From contig JAHDXR010000003.1 in NCBI GenBank assembly GCA_023384105.1, positions 186,001-250,000 on the forward strand: a stretch of DNA of 64,000 nt. Reading direction: 5' to 3'. The notes under the pieces were generated by a model. The model saw nothing but the letters and a program-made list of their open reading frames with translations. It was not told the DNA's origin and did no database searches. Position numbers and translations under genes: made by a program. Below, in pieces: positions 7,189 to 18,257 of the stretch. Within the stretch, counting starts at the first letter, position 1. The number at the start of each line of letters is the position of its first letter. The DNA is from Hyphomonadaceae bacterium (GTDB lineage: Bacteria > Pseudomonadota > Alphaproteobacteria > Caulobacterales > Aquidulcibacteraceae).

Positions 7189-10161
7189 TTATCCCAAAGC
7201 CTCTTGCAGCAGCGCTTCGAGTTCCTTCAAGTGCTTGCTCATCAGCCCGGCGGCGGTGGAGGCGCTCGCGGGGCGGCCGGCGTAGCGCGCACGCCTGGCC
7301 TTCACGTCGAGCTTTTCAAGCGTCAGCTCCAGCCACGGATCGACGAACATCCAGCCGCCCATGTTCTTGGGCTCCTCCTGGCACCAGACCAGTTCGGCGT
7401 TCTGGAAGCGCGCCAGCTCGTGCATCACCGACTTCATCGGCCAGGGATAGAATTGCTCGAGCCGCAGCAGATAGACGTCGGTCAGGCCGCGCTTCTCGCG
7501 CTCGTCGAGCAGATCGTAATAGACCTTGCCCGAGCACATGACGACGCGGCGGATCTCGCCGTCCGGCCGCAGCTTCAGCGCGGTGTCGCCAGTATTGAGC
7601 TGAGCGTCGTCCCACAGCACGCGGTGGAAGGACGAGCCTTCAGCCATCTCGTCCAGCGTCGACACCGCCTTCTTGTGCCGCAGCAGCGATTTCGGCGTGA
7701 ACACGATCAGCGGCTTGCGGAAATCGCGGTGCATCTGCCGGCGCAGCACGTGGAAATAGTTCGCCGGGGTCGTGCAGTTGACGACCTGCATATTGTCTTC
7801 GGCGCAGAGCTGCAGGAAGCGCTCGATCCGCGCCGAGGAGTGCTCCGGCCCCTGCCCTTCATAGCCGTGCGGCAGCAGCATCACGAGGCCGGACATGCGC
7901 AGCCACTTGCGCTCGGCCGAGGAGATGAACTGATCGATCACCACTTGCGCGCCGTTCACGAAGTCGCCGAACTGCGCTTCCCAGAGCGTGAGCGTCTTGG
8001 GATCGGCGAGCGTGTAGCCGTATTCGAAGCCAAGCACCGCCTCTTCCGAGAGCAGCGAGTCGATCACTTCGTAGTGCGCCTGGCCGGGGCGGAGGTTGTT
8101 GAGCGGCGTGTAGCGCGCCTCGGTCTGCTGATCGATGAAGTGCGAGTGGCGCTGGCTGAACGTGCCGCGGCAGGAATCCTGGCCGCTGAGGCGCACGTTG
8201 AAGCCCTCGTCGAGCAGCGTCGCGAAGGCAAGATGCTCGGCGAGCGCCCAGTCGATGCCGACGCCGTCCTCGATCGCCTTGCGGCGCGCTTCGATCACGC
8301 GCTGCACCGTCTTGTGCATGTTGAAATCGGACGGGATCTCCGTGATGCGGCGGCCGAGTTCGCGCAGCTTGCCGGCCGGCGCGTCGGTCTTGCCGCGGCG
8401 ATCGTCGTCCGCCGGCAGCGCGAATCCGGCCCAGTCGCCATCGAGCCAATCGGCCTTGTTGACGCGATAGGCCTTGCCGGCCTCGAACTCGCGATCGAGG
8501 AACGCGCTGAAGTCGTTCTGCCACTCGTCGACCTCGGCCTGGCTGACGACGCCCTCGTCGATCAGGCGGCGGGCGTAGATTTCCAGCGTCGTCGGCTGGT
8601 CCTTCACGCGCCGGTACATGATCGGCTGCGTCATGGTCGGATCGTCGCCTTCGTTGTGGCCGAAGCGGCGATAGCAGAACATGTCGATGACGACGTCTTT
8701 GCCGAAGATCTGGCGATACTCGGTCGCCACCTTGGCCGCGAACACCACCGCTTCCGGATCGTCGCCGTTCACGTGGAAGATCGGCGCCTGCACCATCAGC
8801 GCAACGTCGGACGGGTACGGGCTCGACCGCGAATAGTGCGGCGCCGTGGTGAAGCCGATCTGGTTGTTGATGATGAAGTGCATCGTGCCGCCAGTGCGGT
8901 AGCCGCGCAGGCCCGACAGCGCGAAGCATTCGGCGACGACGCCCTGCCCCGCGAACGCCGCATCGCCATGAATCAGCAGCGGCATCACCCGCGCGCGCAG
9001 ATCGTGCAGCGCCTGGCCTTCTTCGGTCCAGGTGGCGCGTTTGGCCTGCTTGGCGCGCGCCTTGCCGAGCACGACCGGGTTGACGATTTCGAGGTGCGAC
9101 GGGTTCGCCGTCAGCGAAAGGTGGACGTTGTTGTCGTCGAAGCTGCGGTCGGACGAGGCGCCGAGGTGATATTTCACGTCGCCCGAGCCGAGCACGTCGT
9201 CGGGCGTGGCCGATCCGCCCTGGAATTCGTGGAAGATCGCCTGGTACGGCTTGCCCATCACGGCTGCGAGCACGTTCAAGCGGCCGCGGTGGGCCATGCC
9301 CAAGATGATCTCCTCGACGCCCATGGCGCCGCCGCGCTTGATGATCTGTTCGAGCGCCGGCAACATGGCTTCGCCGCCGTCGAGACCGAAGCGCTTGGTG
9401 CCCGGATGGCGCTTGTGCACGAACTTCTCGAAACCCTCGCCTTCGAGCAGTTTCTTCAGGATCGCGCGTTTGCCTTCGGGCGTAAACGCGATCTCCTTGT
9501 CCGGTCCTTCGATGCGCTCCTGGATCCAGGCCTTCTCGGCCGGATCGGTGATGTGCATGAATTCGACGCCGACCGTGGAGCAGTAGGTCCGCTTCAGGAT
9601 CGCCAGCATCTCGTTGACGGTGGCGAACTGCAGACCGAGCACGCCGTCGATGAAGATCGGGCGGTCGAGATCGTTGGGGCCGAAGCCGTGGCTGGCGGGA
9701 TCGAGTTCCGGCGCCGGGGGGCGCACCTCGATGCCGAGCGGGTCGAGGTTGGCGTTCAGGTGCCCGCGCGTGCGGTAGGCGCGGATCATCATCAGCGCGC
9801 GGACGCTGTCGCGCGCCGCCTGCTGCACGTCCTGCGCCGAGGCGCCCGGCAGGCGCGCGGCGACCTTCTTCTCCAGCTTATCGGCCAGCCCGCCCCAGTT
9901 GCCGTCCATCAGGCGGGTGGTTTCGGTGGTCTGCGGCTGCGCCAATTCCGGGCGGAACCAGGACGGCCCCTGCACCGCCCGGCGCACGGCGTTCGGATCG
10001 TCGTGAACCTGATCGAAGAACGCGCGCCAGGACGGATCGACCGAGCCAGGGTCCTGCGCGTACCGCGCGGCCATTTCCTCAACGAAGGTGGCGTTGGCTC
10101 CGTAGAGAAAGCTGGTCTCCAGGAAGGCCGTGTTCGGCAAGCTGCGGGCGTCGTCCGCCAT
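7189..10161 (-). CDS. sucA: 2-oxoglutarate dehydrogenase E1 component
   Basis: 990 residues, the normal length. The thiamine-diphosphate enzyme decarboxylates 2-oxoglutarate and loads the succinyl group on the E2 lipoyl arm. The N-terminal E2-binding segment is seen in SFLYGANATFVEEMAARY. The ThDP domain shows IFIDGVLGLQFATV, GMAHRGRLNVL, HGDAAFAGQG and NNQIGFTT; the transketolase pyrimidine-binding half shows QLCAEDNMQVVNCTTPANYFH and the end CQEEPKNMGGW. The ATG at 10161 gives MADDARSLPNTAFLETSFL. A 1521-codon open frame on the other strand over sucA and sucB is a codon-bias shadow. Confidence 0.98.
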   Translation of the reverse strand: MADDARSLPNTAFLETSFLYGANATFVEEMAARYAQDPGSVDPSWRAFFDQVHDDPNAVRRAVQGPSWFRPELAQPQTTETTRLMDGNWGGLADKLEKKVAARLPGASAQDVQQAARDSVRALMMIRAYRTRGHLNANLDPLGIEVRPPAPELDPASHGFGPNDLDRPIFIDGVLGLQFATVNEMLAILKRTYCSTVGVEFMHITDPAEKAWIQERIEGPDKEIAFTPEGKRAILKKLLEGEGFEKFVHKRHPGTKRFGLDGGEAMLPALEQIIKRGGAMGVEEIILGMAHRGRLNVLAAVMGKPYQAIFHEFQGGSATPDDVLGSGDVKYHLGASSDRSFDDNNVHLSLTANPSHLEIVNPVVLGKARAKQAKRATWTEEGQALHDLRARVMPLLIHGDAAFAGQGVVAECFALSGLRGYRTGGTMHFIINNQIGFTTAPHYSRSSPYPSDVALMVQAPIFHVNGDDPEAVVFAAKVATEYRQIFGKDVVIDMFCYRRFGHNEGDDPTMTQPIMYRRVKDQPTTLEIYARRLIDEGVVSQAEVDEWQNDFSAFLDREFEAGKAYRVNKADWLDGDWAGFALPADDDRRGKTDAPAGKLRELGRRITEIPSDFNMHKTVQRVIEARRKAIEDGVGIDWALAEHLAFATLLDEGFNVRLSGQDSCRGTFSQRHSHFIDQQTEARYTPLNNLRPGQAHYEVIDSLLSEEAVLGFEYGYTLADPKTLTLWEAQFGDFVNGAQVVIDQFISSAERKWLRMSGLVMLLPHGYEGQGPEHSSARIERFLQLCAEDNMQVVNCTTPANYFHVLRRQMHRDFRKPLIVFTPKSLLRHKKAVSTLDEMAEGSSFHRVLWDDAQLNTGDTALKLRPDGEIRRVVMCSGKVYYDLLDEREKRGLTDVYLLRLEQFYPWPMKSVMHELARFQNAELVWCQEEPKNMGGWMFVDPWLELTLEKLDVKARRARYAGRPASASTAAGLMSKHLKELEALLQEALG

Positions 10162-10301
10162 GGGGGCGCTGACCTCTCGGAAATCGCGGGCGCGAGAGGA
10201 AAATATAGGACCGCGCCCGCGGCGGCGCCCCTTCTAATGCGCGTCGGTTAAGGAATGAAGGGATGCTCTGCCGCAGGGCTGAGATTTGCCGCCTGCGTCC
10301 G

Positions 10302-11186
10302 CTAGCCTTTCAGCAGCTCGCTCATCGTGCGCCCGAGCGCGGCCGGGTGCGGGGCGACCTTGACGCCGGCTGCTTCCATCGCCGCGATCTTGGATTCCGC
10401 GTCGCCCTTGCCGCCCGAAATGATGGCGCCGGCATGGCCCATGCGCCGTCCCGGAGGCGCAGTGCGGCCGGCGATAAAGCCGACGGTCGGCTTCCAGCGG
10501 CCCTTCTTCTTCTCGTCGGCCAGGAACTGGGCCGCGTCTTCTTCGGCCGAGCCGCCGATCTCGCCGATCATGATGATGGCTTGGGTCTCGGCGTCGGCGA
10601 GGAAGCGTTCGAGCACGTCGATAAATTCCATACCTTTCACAGGGTCTCCGCCGATGCCGACCGCGGTGGTTTGGCCGAGTCCTTCATTGGTGGTCTGGAA
10701 CACCGCCTCATAAGTCAGCGTGCCGGAGCGCGAGACGACGCCGACCTTGCCCTTCCGGAAAATCTGGCCCGGCATGATGCCGATCTTGCACTCGTCCGGC
10801 GTGAGGATGCCCGGGCAGTTCGGGCCGAGCAAAATCGAGTTCGATTTCTGCAGCCTGGCCTTCACCCGCACCATGTCGAGCACCGGGATGCCCTCGGTGA
10901 TGCAGACGATGAACGGGATTTCCGCGTCGATCGCCTCTTCGATCGCGGCGGCCGCGCCCGGCGGCGGCACGTAGATCACGGTGGCGTCGGCGCCAGCCTT
11001 CTCCTTGGCCTCGGCGACGGTGGCGAACACCGGCAGGCCCAGATGCGTCGTCCCCGCTTTGCCCGGCGAGACGCCGCCCGTCATTTTGGTGCCGTAGGCG
11101 ATCGCTTGCTCGGAATGGAACGTGCCGTTCTTGCCGGTGAAGCCCTGGCAGATGACGCGGGTGCTGGCGTTGACGAGAATGGACAT
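10302..11186 (-). CDS. sucD: succinyl-CoA synthetase alpha subunit
   Basis: 294 residues. It makes succinate and ATP/GTP from succinyl-CoA with SucC. Visible are the CoA-binding Rossmann fold ([17 protein letters not shown]), the phosphate-binding [10 protein letters not shown] and the phospho-histidine loop [17 protein letters not shown] 11186 ([10 protein letters not shown]) is the usual start; an upstream in-frame start adds 18 residues without support. Unusually, sucC is not adjacent: three plus-strand genes lie between (11434-13999). Confidence 0.97.
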   Translation of the reverse strand: MSILVNASTRVICQGFTGKNGTFHSEQAIAYGTKMTGGVSPGKAGTTHLGLPVFATVAEAKEKAGADATVIYVPPPGAAAAIEEAIDAEIPFIVCITEGIPVLDMVRVKARLQKSNSILLGPNCPGILTPDECKIGIMPGQIFRKGKVGVVSRSGTLTYEAVFQTTNEGLGQTTAVGIGGDPVKGMEFIDVLERFLADAETQAIIMIGEIGGSAEEDAAQFLADEKKKGRWKPTVGFIAGRTAPPGRRMGHAGAIISGGKGDAESKIAAMEAAGVKVAPHPAALGRTMSELLKG

Positions 11187-11400
11187 AAGCTGGGCGGCCC
11201 CCCGTGGCGCTGGGAAAACTTGAAATGCGGCCAGCGGCATAACGCAGGTGCGAAAGCCTGCAAACCCTGACCGAGCGTCGCCCCTCCCCCATTTTCAGCC
11301 GGAAACGCGCCGGCGGCGGCGCCCTCGGCGCGGGGCAGGCGCGGATTCTCGTTTCGAGACTGGAACTGGGTTCAGGAACAATCTACGGTATCCCCTGATA

Positions 11401-11431
11401 CGGCGGCGCTAAGACGCCGCCGGGGGAGGGG
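11401..11431 (+). promoter_or_regulatory. hairpin directly before the ribosome binding site of the lipoprotein operon
   Basis: CGGCGGCG (11401-11408) and CGCCGCCG (11415-11422) form a perfect stem around CTAAGA. The purine-rich GGGGAGGGG Shine-Dalgarno follows at once, with the ATG at 11434. The stem could limit access to the RBS. The rest of 11187-11433 is a divergent promoter region in which I see no clear -35/-10 pair. Confidence 0.4.
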
Positions 11432-11433
11432 AA

Positions 11434-12132
11434 ATGCTGAAACAGATCCGCGCGCTCGCCGCGCTTGCGATGCTTGTCGCCGTCACGGCATGCGCAACCT
11501 CCGCGCCGCGAACCTTCCAGGGCGAGTTTCAGCCGCCGGCCGACAATTCGCGCATCCTCGTCATGACGCCAGACGTGCAGCTCTCGGTGCTCACCGCGGC
11601 CGGACTGCAGGAGCCGCGCGAAGATTGGTCCGTCGCAGGGCGCGACAATCTGGCCGCCGCTGTGGCTACGCTTATCCGGGCGCAAAGCCACTCGACATCG
11701 TCGCTCGATCCGGCAACGGCGATGGAGGGCCGCGTCGGACAAATCATCCGCCTGCACGACGCCGTCGGCGGCTCGATCCTCGCGATCAATTACGGCGCCT
11801 ATAGCGTGCCGACGCGCAACGACGATTTCAGCTGGACGCTTGGCGAAGGCGTTCAGGAACTCGCTGCAGCCCACAACGCCGACTACGCGCTCTTCGTCAC
11901 GGCGCGCGGCTCTTATGCAAGCGCGGGCCGCGTGGCGGCGATGGTCGGCATGGCCATTCTCGGCGTCGGCGTGCCGCTCGGCGGCCAGCAAGCGTTCGCG
12001 TCGCTCGTCGATCTGCGCACCGGCAACGTGATCTGGTTCAATGTCGCGACCGCCGCGCCCAATCAGGACATGCGCGAAACCGAGGGCGCGGCCTCCCTGG
12101 CCGAGACGCTGATGCGGGATGCGCCGCTGTGA
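11434..12132 (+). CDS. lipoprotein of unknown function
   Basis: 232 residues. The signal MLKQIRALAALAMLVAVTACAT ends in a lipobox (VTAC, Cys20). The mature part contains GRVGQIIRLHDAVGGSILAI and a glycine-rich hydrophobic stretch GRVAAMVGMAILGVGVPLGG near residues 170-190, then VDLRTGNVIWFNVATA, a pattern seen in outer-membrane-associated lipoproteins that report on or help assemble envelope structures. No named family can be claimed. It is the first of a three-gene coupled operon (GTGA overlap with the protease gene). Confidence 0.85.
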   Translation: MLKQIRALAALAMLVAVTACATSAPRTFQGEFQPPADNSRILVMTPDVQLSVLTAAGLQEPREDWSVAGRDNLAAAVATLIRAQSHSTSSLDPATAMEGRVGQIIRLHDAVGGSILAINYGAYSVPTRNDDFSWTLGEGVQELAAAHNADYALFVTARGSYASAGRVAAMVGMAILGVGVPLGGQQAFASLVDLRTGNVIWFNVATAAPNQDMRETEGAASLAETLMRDAPL

Positions 12133-13412
12133 AGCGCCTCGCGCTCGCCGGCGCGTGCCTGGCCGCGGCGGCTACGTTTGCGTTCGCGCAAGAGACGCCG
12201 CCTGCTGAAACGCAGGCGCCGGCGGCCGTGATGTTCGCGCCTCCCCCGCCGCCCTCGCGCGCGCGCCCGGATTCCTCTACCGACGAAGGCGGTCTGTGGG
12301 GGCTCTCCGATCGCGCCGAACAGCAAGCGCGCGCGTCGGGGCAGCTCGAGACCGATCCCGCGCTCAACGCCTATGTGCGTGAAGTCGCGTGCCGCGTGGC
12401 GGCCGAATATTGCGGCGACATCCGCCTCTACGTCATGAACCGGCCGTTCTTCAACGCATCGATGGCGCCCAACGGCTACATGGAAGTATGGTCGGGCCTG
12501 CTGCTGCGCGCCGAGGACGAAGCGCAACTCGCGTTCGTGCTGGGCCACGAGACGGCGCACTATGGCGAACGGCATTCATTGGAGACGTTGCGCGCGACGC
12601 GAGCGCGCGCCAATGGCGCGATGATCGCGAGCATGGTGATCGCGGCGGCCGGCACGGCGGCCGCCGTCAACTCGCCGAATTCCGCGTCTTCGATCGCCGA
12701 CGTGACGCGCGTGGCCGTCGACGCGGTTTATCTCGGCACGATCGCCTCGCTGTTCGGCTTCTCACGCGAGAACGAAACCGAGGCGGATAATGTCGGCTTC
12801 GATCACGCCGTCGCGGCCAATTACGATCCAGGCGCCGGCCACCGCATCTGGACCTACCTGATCGCCGAGACCGCCGCGTCCGACAATCCCGACACGCGCC
12901 GGCGCGAAACCCGCGGCAGCATTTTCAGCACGCACCCGCTGTCGTCCGATCGCGTGGAGGCTCTTACGGCGCGCGCAACAGCGCTTGGCGGCGCGGGACA
13001 GACGCACCGCGAACGTTATCGCACCGCCATCCGTCCCTTCCTGGACGAATGGCTGCGCGCCGATCTGCGTCGGCGCGATTACGGCCAAACCGCGCATCTG
13101 CTCGACCGTCTCGGCGCGCACGGCGAAGATCTTGGCGTAATCGAGTATTATCGCGGCGAAATCCGCCGCCTGCGCCGCGCCGAGGGCGACCGCGCCGGCG
13201 CGCTTCAGCACTATAGCAACGCCATTACGCATCCGGACGCGCCGGCGGCGGCGTGGCGTGAACTCGGCGAATATGCCGCGCGCGACGGCCGCCGCGCCGA
13301 AGCAGCCGCACACTTCGCAACCTATCTGGAGCGCGCGCCAAACGCGGAAGATCGCGCCTTGGTCGAAGCGCGCCTTGCGCAAATCAATGCTCATACGGGA
13401 GGGGTGGAATGA
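12129..13412 (+). CDS. M48 family zinc metalloprotease, periplasmic
   Basis: 427 residues with signal peptide MKRLALAGACLAAAATFAFA then QE. The zinc motif is LGHETAHYGERHS (HExxH, His140, Glu141, His144); the third ligand is probably the Glu in ENETEADNVGF. The C-terminal third (about 300-427) is helical and TPR-like (HYSNAITHPDAPAAAWRELGEYAARDGR). This is the BepA/YcaL-like envelope quality-control layout, that is, protease plus tetratricopeptides. GTG start overlaps the upstream stop; its own stop overlaps the next ATG. A role in outer-membrane protein or lipoprotein turnover is inferred. Confidence 0.9.
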   Translation: MKRLALAGACLAAAATFAFAQETPPAETQAPAAVMFAPPPPPSRARPDSSTDEGGLWGLSDRAEQQARASGQLETDPALNAYVREVACRVAAEYCGDIRLYVMNRPFFNASMAPNGYMEVWSGLLLRAEDEAQLAFVLGHETAHYGERHSLETLRATRARANGAMIASMVIAAAGTAAAVNSPNSASSIADVTRVAVDAVYLGTIASLFGFSRENETEADNVGFDHAVAANYDPGAGHRIWTYLIAETAASDNPDTRRRETRGSIFSTHPLSSDRVEALTARATALGGAGQTHRERYRTAIRPFLDEWLRADLRRRDYGQTAHLLDRLGAHGEDLGVIEYYRGEIRRLRRAEGDRAGALQHYSNAITHPDAPAAAWRELGEYAARDGRRAEAAAHFATYLERAPNAEDRALVEARLAQINAHTGGVE

Positions 13413-13999
13413 GCTTCACGATCACGCGGCGCGCCGCGCTTTGGGGCGCCGCCGGCGCGGCGCTGAGCGGCTGTGCGACATCGAGTCTGGTCCCACAAGG
13501 CTCGTACACGGCGAACGGCGCTTTCCGCGTCACGCTGCAGCGGCCCTGGTCCGACCTCACCAATTACATGATGCCGCGCCCGCCGGGCGTCCGGCTGTTA
13601 TCCATCGACGGCCCCATGCTCAACCGGCTCTATCTGGCGACGATCGATCCGGGCGGCTCGCTGGTGCGCCCCAGGGATCGCGACACGCCCCGCCCCACGT
13701 ATCGCGCCGACATGGGCGACACCGAGATCGTGGAATTTATCGTCGATTGCGTCGCGGTCGAATTCCAATCGCCGGAATCGAGCGCGTTGCGGCCGCAGAA
13801 CTTCGGCGCCCTGCCCGGCGTGCGCTTCGATCTGTCGTCGCGCACTGAGGCAGGCCTCGACATCGCCGGCACGGCGCTCGCGGCGCGCAGCGCGAACGAC
13901 AAACTCAACGCGATGCTCTATCTGGCCCCGCGCGAGCACTACTACGCGCAGCTGCTGCCGGACGTGGAAGCGGCGTTTGCGAGCGCGGCGCTGGCTTGA
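13409..13999 (+). CDS. lipoprotein with Tat-like signal, unknown function
   Basis: 196 residues. The N-terminus [24 protein letters not shown] has a twin arginine followed by a hydrophobic core and a lipobox (LSGC, Cys22), so it may be a Tat-exported lipoprotein. The mature part contains [18 protein letters not shown] and [16 protein letters not shown] and is probably a beta-rich fold. No named domain is recognised. The ATG overlaps the protease stop (ATGA), so the three genes form one translation-coupled unit. Confidence 0.8.
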   Translation: MSFTITRRAALWGAAGAALSGCATSSLVPQGSYTANGAFRVTLQRPWSDLTNYMMPRPPGVRLLSIDGPMLNRLYLATIDPGGSLVRPRDRDTPRPTYRADMGDTEIVEFIVDCVAVEFQSPESSALRPQNFGALPGVRFDLSSRTEAGLDIAGTALAARSANDKLNAMLYLAPREHYYAQLLPDVEAAFASAALA

Positions 14000-14008
14000 G
14001 GCCAGCGC
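13988..14008. terminator. bidirectional hairpin between the lipoprotein gene and sucC
   Basis: GCGCTGGC (13988-13995) and GCCAGCGC (14001-14008) form a perfect 8-bp stem around TTGAG. It spans the end of the plus-strand lipoprotein gene and faces the stop of sucC. There is no long T-run. Confidence 0.5.
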
Positions 14009-14029
14009 AACGCGCCGCAGCAAGCATTT

Positions 14030-15223
<1,194 letters not shown>

Positions 15224-15254
15224 GAGCGGTGGGTTCCCCTTTCGCCGAGGGGCT

Positions 15255-16445
15255 TTAGCCGATGAAACCCAGAAGCGAAAGCGCCGACCCTGCGGCGCCG
15301 AGGCCCAAAACCACAGCCCAGGACGGGGCTTTCAACCATTGCAGCGCCGCGAATCCGGCCGCGGCCAGGGTCAGATCGCCGAGCCCCTGCACGGCGGAGC
15401 GGAAGATCGGGTCATAGAGCGCCGCCGCCAGCACGCCGACGACGGCGGCGTTGGCCCCGGCGACGAAGCCGAGCGCCCAGCGGTAGCGCTTGAGGAAACG
15501 CCAGAGCGGCAAGCACGCCGCCGCCAGCAGGAGCCCCGGCAGGAACACGCACGCCAGGGCGACCAGCGCAGCAGCGAGCGGCGGCGCCGAGCCCGGTCCG
15601 GCCGCGCCCAGGAACGCAGCGAAGGCGAACAGCGGGCCGGGCAGCGCCTGCGCCGCGCCATAGCCGGCCAGGAACTGGCTCTGGTCGACCCAGCCCCGCC
15701 CGACCGTCTCGGCCTCGAGCAGCGGCAGCACGACATGGCCGCCGCCGAACACCAGCGCGCCGGCGCGGTAGAACGAATCCGCACGCGCGAGCAACGGATC
15801 GGCGCCGACATGCGCCGCCGCCGGGAGCCCGATCAGCAGCGCAGCGAAAAGAGCCAGCAGAGCGGCCGGGCCGAACCAGCGCGGATGCGCATCCTCGCCA
15901 GTCTCCGCCGCGGGCGCGACGCGCGCGAACGCAACGCCGACCAGGCCGCCGAACGCGATCAGCCCCGGCGCCGTCCAGGCGTTGGCTGCGAGCAGCAGCG
16001 CAACGAGCGCCGCGACGGCGATCAGCGCCCGCAGCCAAGTCACGCACAGCGATCGCGCCATGCCGTAGACGGCGTGCGCGACGACGGCGACGGCGACCAG
16101 CTTCAGTCCATGCGCAAGCGCCTGCCCTTCGGGCGTCGCGAACCAGTAGAGGCTCGCCGCCGCCGCGATCATCAGCGCGGCGGACGGCGCGGTGAAGCCA
16201 AGCCAGGCGGCGACGCCGCCGGCGAGCCCCGCCCGCTGCAGCCCGAGCGCGAACCCGACCTGGCTCGACGTCGGGCCGGGCAGGAACTGGCAGAGCGCGA
16301 CGAGATCGGCATAAGCCGCGTCGTCGAGCCACTTGCGCCGGGCGACAAGCTCATTGCGGAAATAGCCCAGGTGCGCGATCGGGCCGCCGAACGAGACGAG
16401 CCCCAACCGCAGAAAAACCAGGAAGATTTCGAGCGCCCCGCCCAT
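15255..16445 (-). CDS. chrA: chromate efflux transporter, CHR family
   Basis: 396 residues, the usual bidomain length. The first CHR domain has [14 protein letters not shown] and [17 protein letters not shown]; the second has [14 protein letters not shown] and the similar [17 protein letters not shown]. About ten hydrophobic helices alternate with short loops. CHR proteins export chromate, probably by proton exchange, though some are sulfate-like carriers. ATG 16445 is used; a GTG just before it would add one residue. It lies downstream of an MFS gene on the same strand and shares no obvious regulator with it. Confidence 0.92.
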   Translation of the reverse strand: MGGALEIFLVFLRLGLVSFGGPIAHLGYFRNELVARRKWLDDAAYADLVALCQFLPGPTSSQVGFALGLQRAGLAGGVAAWLGFTAPSAALMIAAAASLYWFATPEGQALAHGLKLVAVAVVAHAVYGMARSLCVTWLRALIAVAALVALLLAANAWTAPGLIAFGGLVGVAFARVAPAAETGEDAHPRWFGPAALLALFAALLIGLPAAAHVGADPLLARADSFYRAGALVFGGGHVVLPLLEAETVGRGWVDQSQFLAGYGAAQALPGPLFAFAAFLGAAGPGSAPPLAAALVALACVFLPGLLLAAACLPLWRFLKRYRWALGFVAGANAAVVGVLAAALYDPIFRSAVQGLGDLTLAAAGFAALQWLKAPSWAVVLGLGAAGSALSLLGFIG

Positions 16446-16476
16446 CACGCCGGCCTAGCGGGCGGCGATGACAGAA

Positions 16477-17739
16477 TCACGACGGCGCGCGTTCGCCGCT
16501 CGCCGCGGGCGCGGACGGCGAGCGTTCGTCGCCATAGGCGATCTCGCCGGCGGCGACGCTGGTGCCGAGCTGCGGCGCGAACTCTTCCTTGACGGAGGGC
16601 GCCTCGCGCGTGGTGCGGCGCCAGAACATGGCGGCCGCCACCGCAATGGCGGCGGCGGCGGCGAACCAGAACATGCCGGCGACGTCGAACAGATCGACCA
16701 GCGGCCCAAGCAGCAGCGGGCCGATGATGGAGCCGCCCGCCCACACGAACAGCAGGCCCGCCGCCGATTGCGCGAGCTTGCCCGGCTCGGCGCGGTCGGC
16801 CATGTGCGCGACGGCGATGCCGTAGAAACTCAGCGCGCCCGCGCCCCAGAGGAAGAACAGGAAAATCGCAGACCAGCTCTGCAGCCGCCCGCTCCAGATC
16901 GCGAGCGCGAACGCGGCCAGCGCGGCGAGCCCCGCGAGGCCGGCGATCACCAGACGGCGGTCGATGCGGTCGGACAGGCGTCCCGCCGGCCATTGCAGCA
17001 GCAGCGAACCGATGAAGGCCGCGGAGTAGAACTCGGCGGCGGCGTTCGGGCCGTAATGTTCGGCGGCGTAGAGCGGCGCGAGCGCAAGCACCCCGCCATT
17101 GACGAGCCCCGCCCCGAAGCTGCCGATCACCGCCGCTGGCGCGGTGGCGAATTGCTCGACCAGCGCCAGCGGCTGCGATTTCGGCGGGTCGGGCTGTTCG
17201 GTCGCCGTGAAACAGATCGGCACCATCGACAGCGCCGCGAGCGCCGCTGCGATCATCCACGGCTCCGCCTCCGCCGGCGCGTAGCCGAACGCGAAGAACG
17301 GCCCGACCGCCAGCGCCCCCTTGGTGAGCACCATGTAGACGCTCATGACTTCGCCGCGCACGCGCGAGCCGATGGAGAAGCTGAGCCAGCTCTCGATCGC
17401 CGCGAACATCAGCGCCACGGCCATGCCGGCCACCATCCGCGCAAGGCCCCATGCCCAGATCTGATCGCTGAAATGCAGCATCAGCGTCGCGACCGAGAAC
17501 ACGGCGGCGCAGGCGGCGTAGACGCGGATGTGGCCGACGCGGGCCAAAAGCCCGGTCGCCACCATCGCGCCCATCATGAAACCGGCGGAGTACGACGCGG
17601 CGATGAGGCCCAGCGCGGTGCGCGAATGCCCCTCTTCCGTGAAGGCGAGCGGAATGCGCACGCCGAGCAAGCCGCTCGCAAGCTGCAGGATCGTTACAGC
17701 GATGATAAGCGCAGCAACGTTGCGCAACAGGCTGGTCAT
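16477..17739 (-). CDS. MFS transporter (YcaD/UMF1-like)
   Basis: 420 residues, about 12 transmembrane helices. The start MTSLLRNVAALIIAVTILQLASGLLG with GLIAASYSAGFMMGAMVATGL resembles the YcaD-type major facilitator group. The MFS motif A-like loop appears as RLSDRIDRRLVIAG between helices of the C-terminal half. The substrate is unknown. The C-terminal 50 residues are acidic and probably cytosolic. It is followed after 31 bases by chrA. Confidence 0.88.
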   Translation of the reverse strand: MTSLLRNVAALIIAVTILQLASGLLGVRIPLAFTEEGHSRTALGLIAASYSAGFMMGAMVATGLLARVGHIRVYAACAAVFSVATLMLHFSDQIWAWGLARMVAGMAVALMFAAIESWLSFSIGSRVRGEVMSVYMVLTKGALAVGPFFAFGYAPAEAEPWMIAAALAALSMVPICFTATEQPDPPKSQPLALVEQFATAPAAVIGSFGAGLVNGGVLALAPLYAAEHYGPNAAAEFYSAAFIGSLLLQWPAGRLSDRIDRRLVIAGLAGLAALAAFALAIWSGRLQSWSAIFLFFLWGAGALSFYGIAVAHMADRAEPGKLAQSAAGLLFVWAGGSIIGPLLLGPLVDLFDVAGMFWFAAAAAIAVAAAMFWRRTTREAPSVKEEFAPQLGTSVAAGEIAYGDERSPSAPAASGERAPS

Positions 17740-17812
17740 GGCGGCGCCAGCTACATAGGCGCAAACGCCCCGAAAGAGAACTCGCTAAACGCGCGGCGTT
17801 TCAGCTCGCCGC

Positions 17813-18238
17813 TCAACGCAGCGTGATCGTCGTCCTTGCTGCAGTGGAGATATCCAGCGCCGCATCGCTGAAGCGCGGCGGCCCGAACCGGGCGTCGGCG
17901 TCATTGGAGAACGCGAACGGTTCGGTGGGCATGCCGACGCTGTTGCGGTTGAGCCGGCCGTCGCCGTTGCTGTCCTGGTAGGCGGCGACGCCGAAACGGC
18001 CCGCGGTGGGGATGCTGAACCGCAGGATGACGGATTCGCCATCCGCGTCGGCCTGCAGCCCCGCGACCGGTTCGCCGAGCCAGCGGCTTTCGTCATAGAC
18101 GGCCACGCGGACGGCGCCGCCGTTCGGCGTCACGTTGTCCACACGCACGTCGAGCGTAATCGGATTAGCATGGGCGGGCGGAACGACCAGAATAGCAAGC
18201 GCGACGCTGCACGCCGCGAGCACGATGGGAACTCTCAT
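17813..18238 (-). CDS. DUF2141 domain secreted protein
   Basis: 141 residues with signal peptide MRVPIVLAACSVALAILVVPPAHA. The mature part shows the DUF2141 hallmarks: GAVRVAVYDESRW, then AYQDSNGDGRLNRNSVGMPTEPFAFSND. It is probably a small beta-sandwich periplasmic protein; the function of the family is not established. AAGGAGA before the ATG is a good RBS. It lies 19 bases after the DUF2306 gene and is probably co-transcribed with it. Confidence 0.9.
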   Translation of the reverse strand: MRVPIVLAACSVALAILVVPPAHANPITLDVRVDNVTPNGGAVRVAVYDESRWLGEPVAGLQADADGESVILRFSIPTAGRFGVAAYQDSNGDGRLNRNSVGMPTEPFAFSNDADARFGPPRFSDAALDISTAARTTITLR

Positions 18239-18257
18239 TCTCTATCTCCTTGGATAG

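Noticed and set aside
5686..10251. A 1521-codon open frame on the plus strand
   Set aside because: It is antisense to sucB and sucA, whose products are unmistakable. GC-rich codon bias removes stops from the opposite strand.
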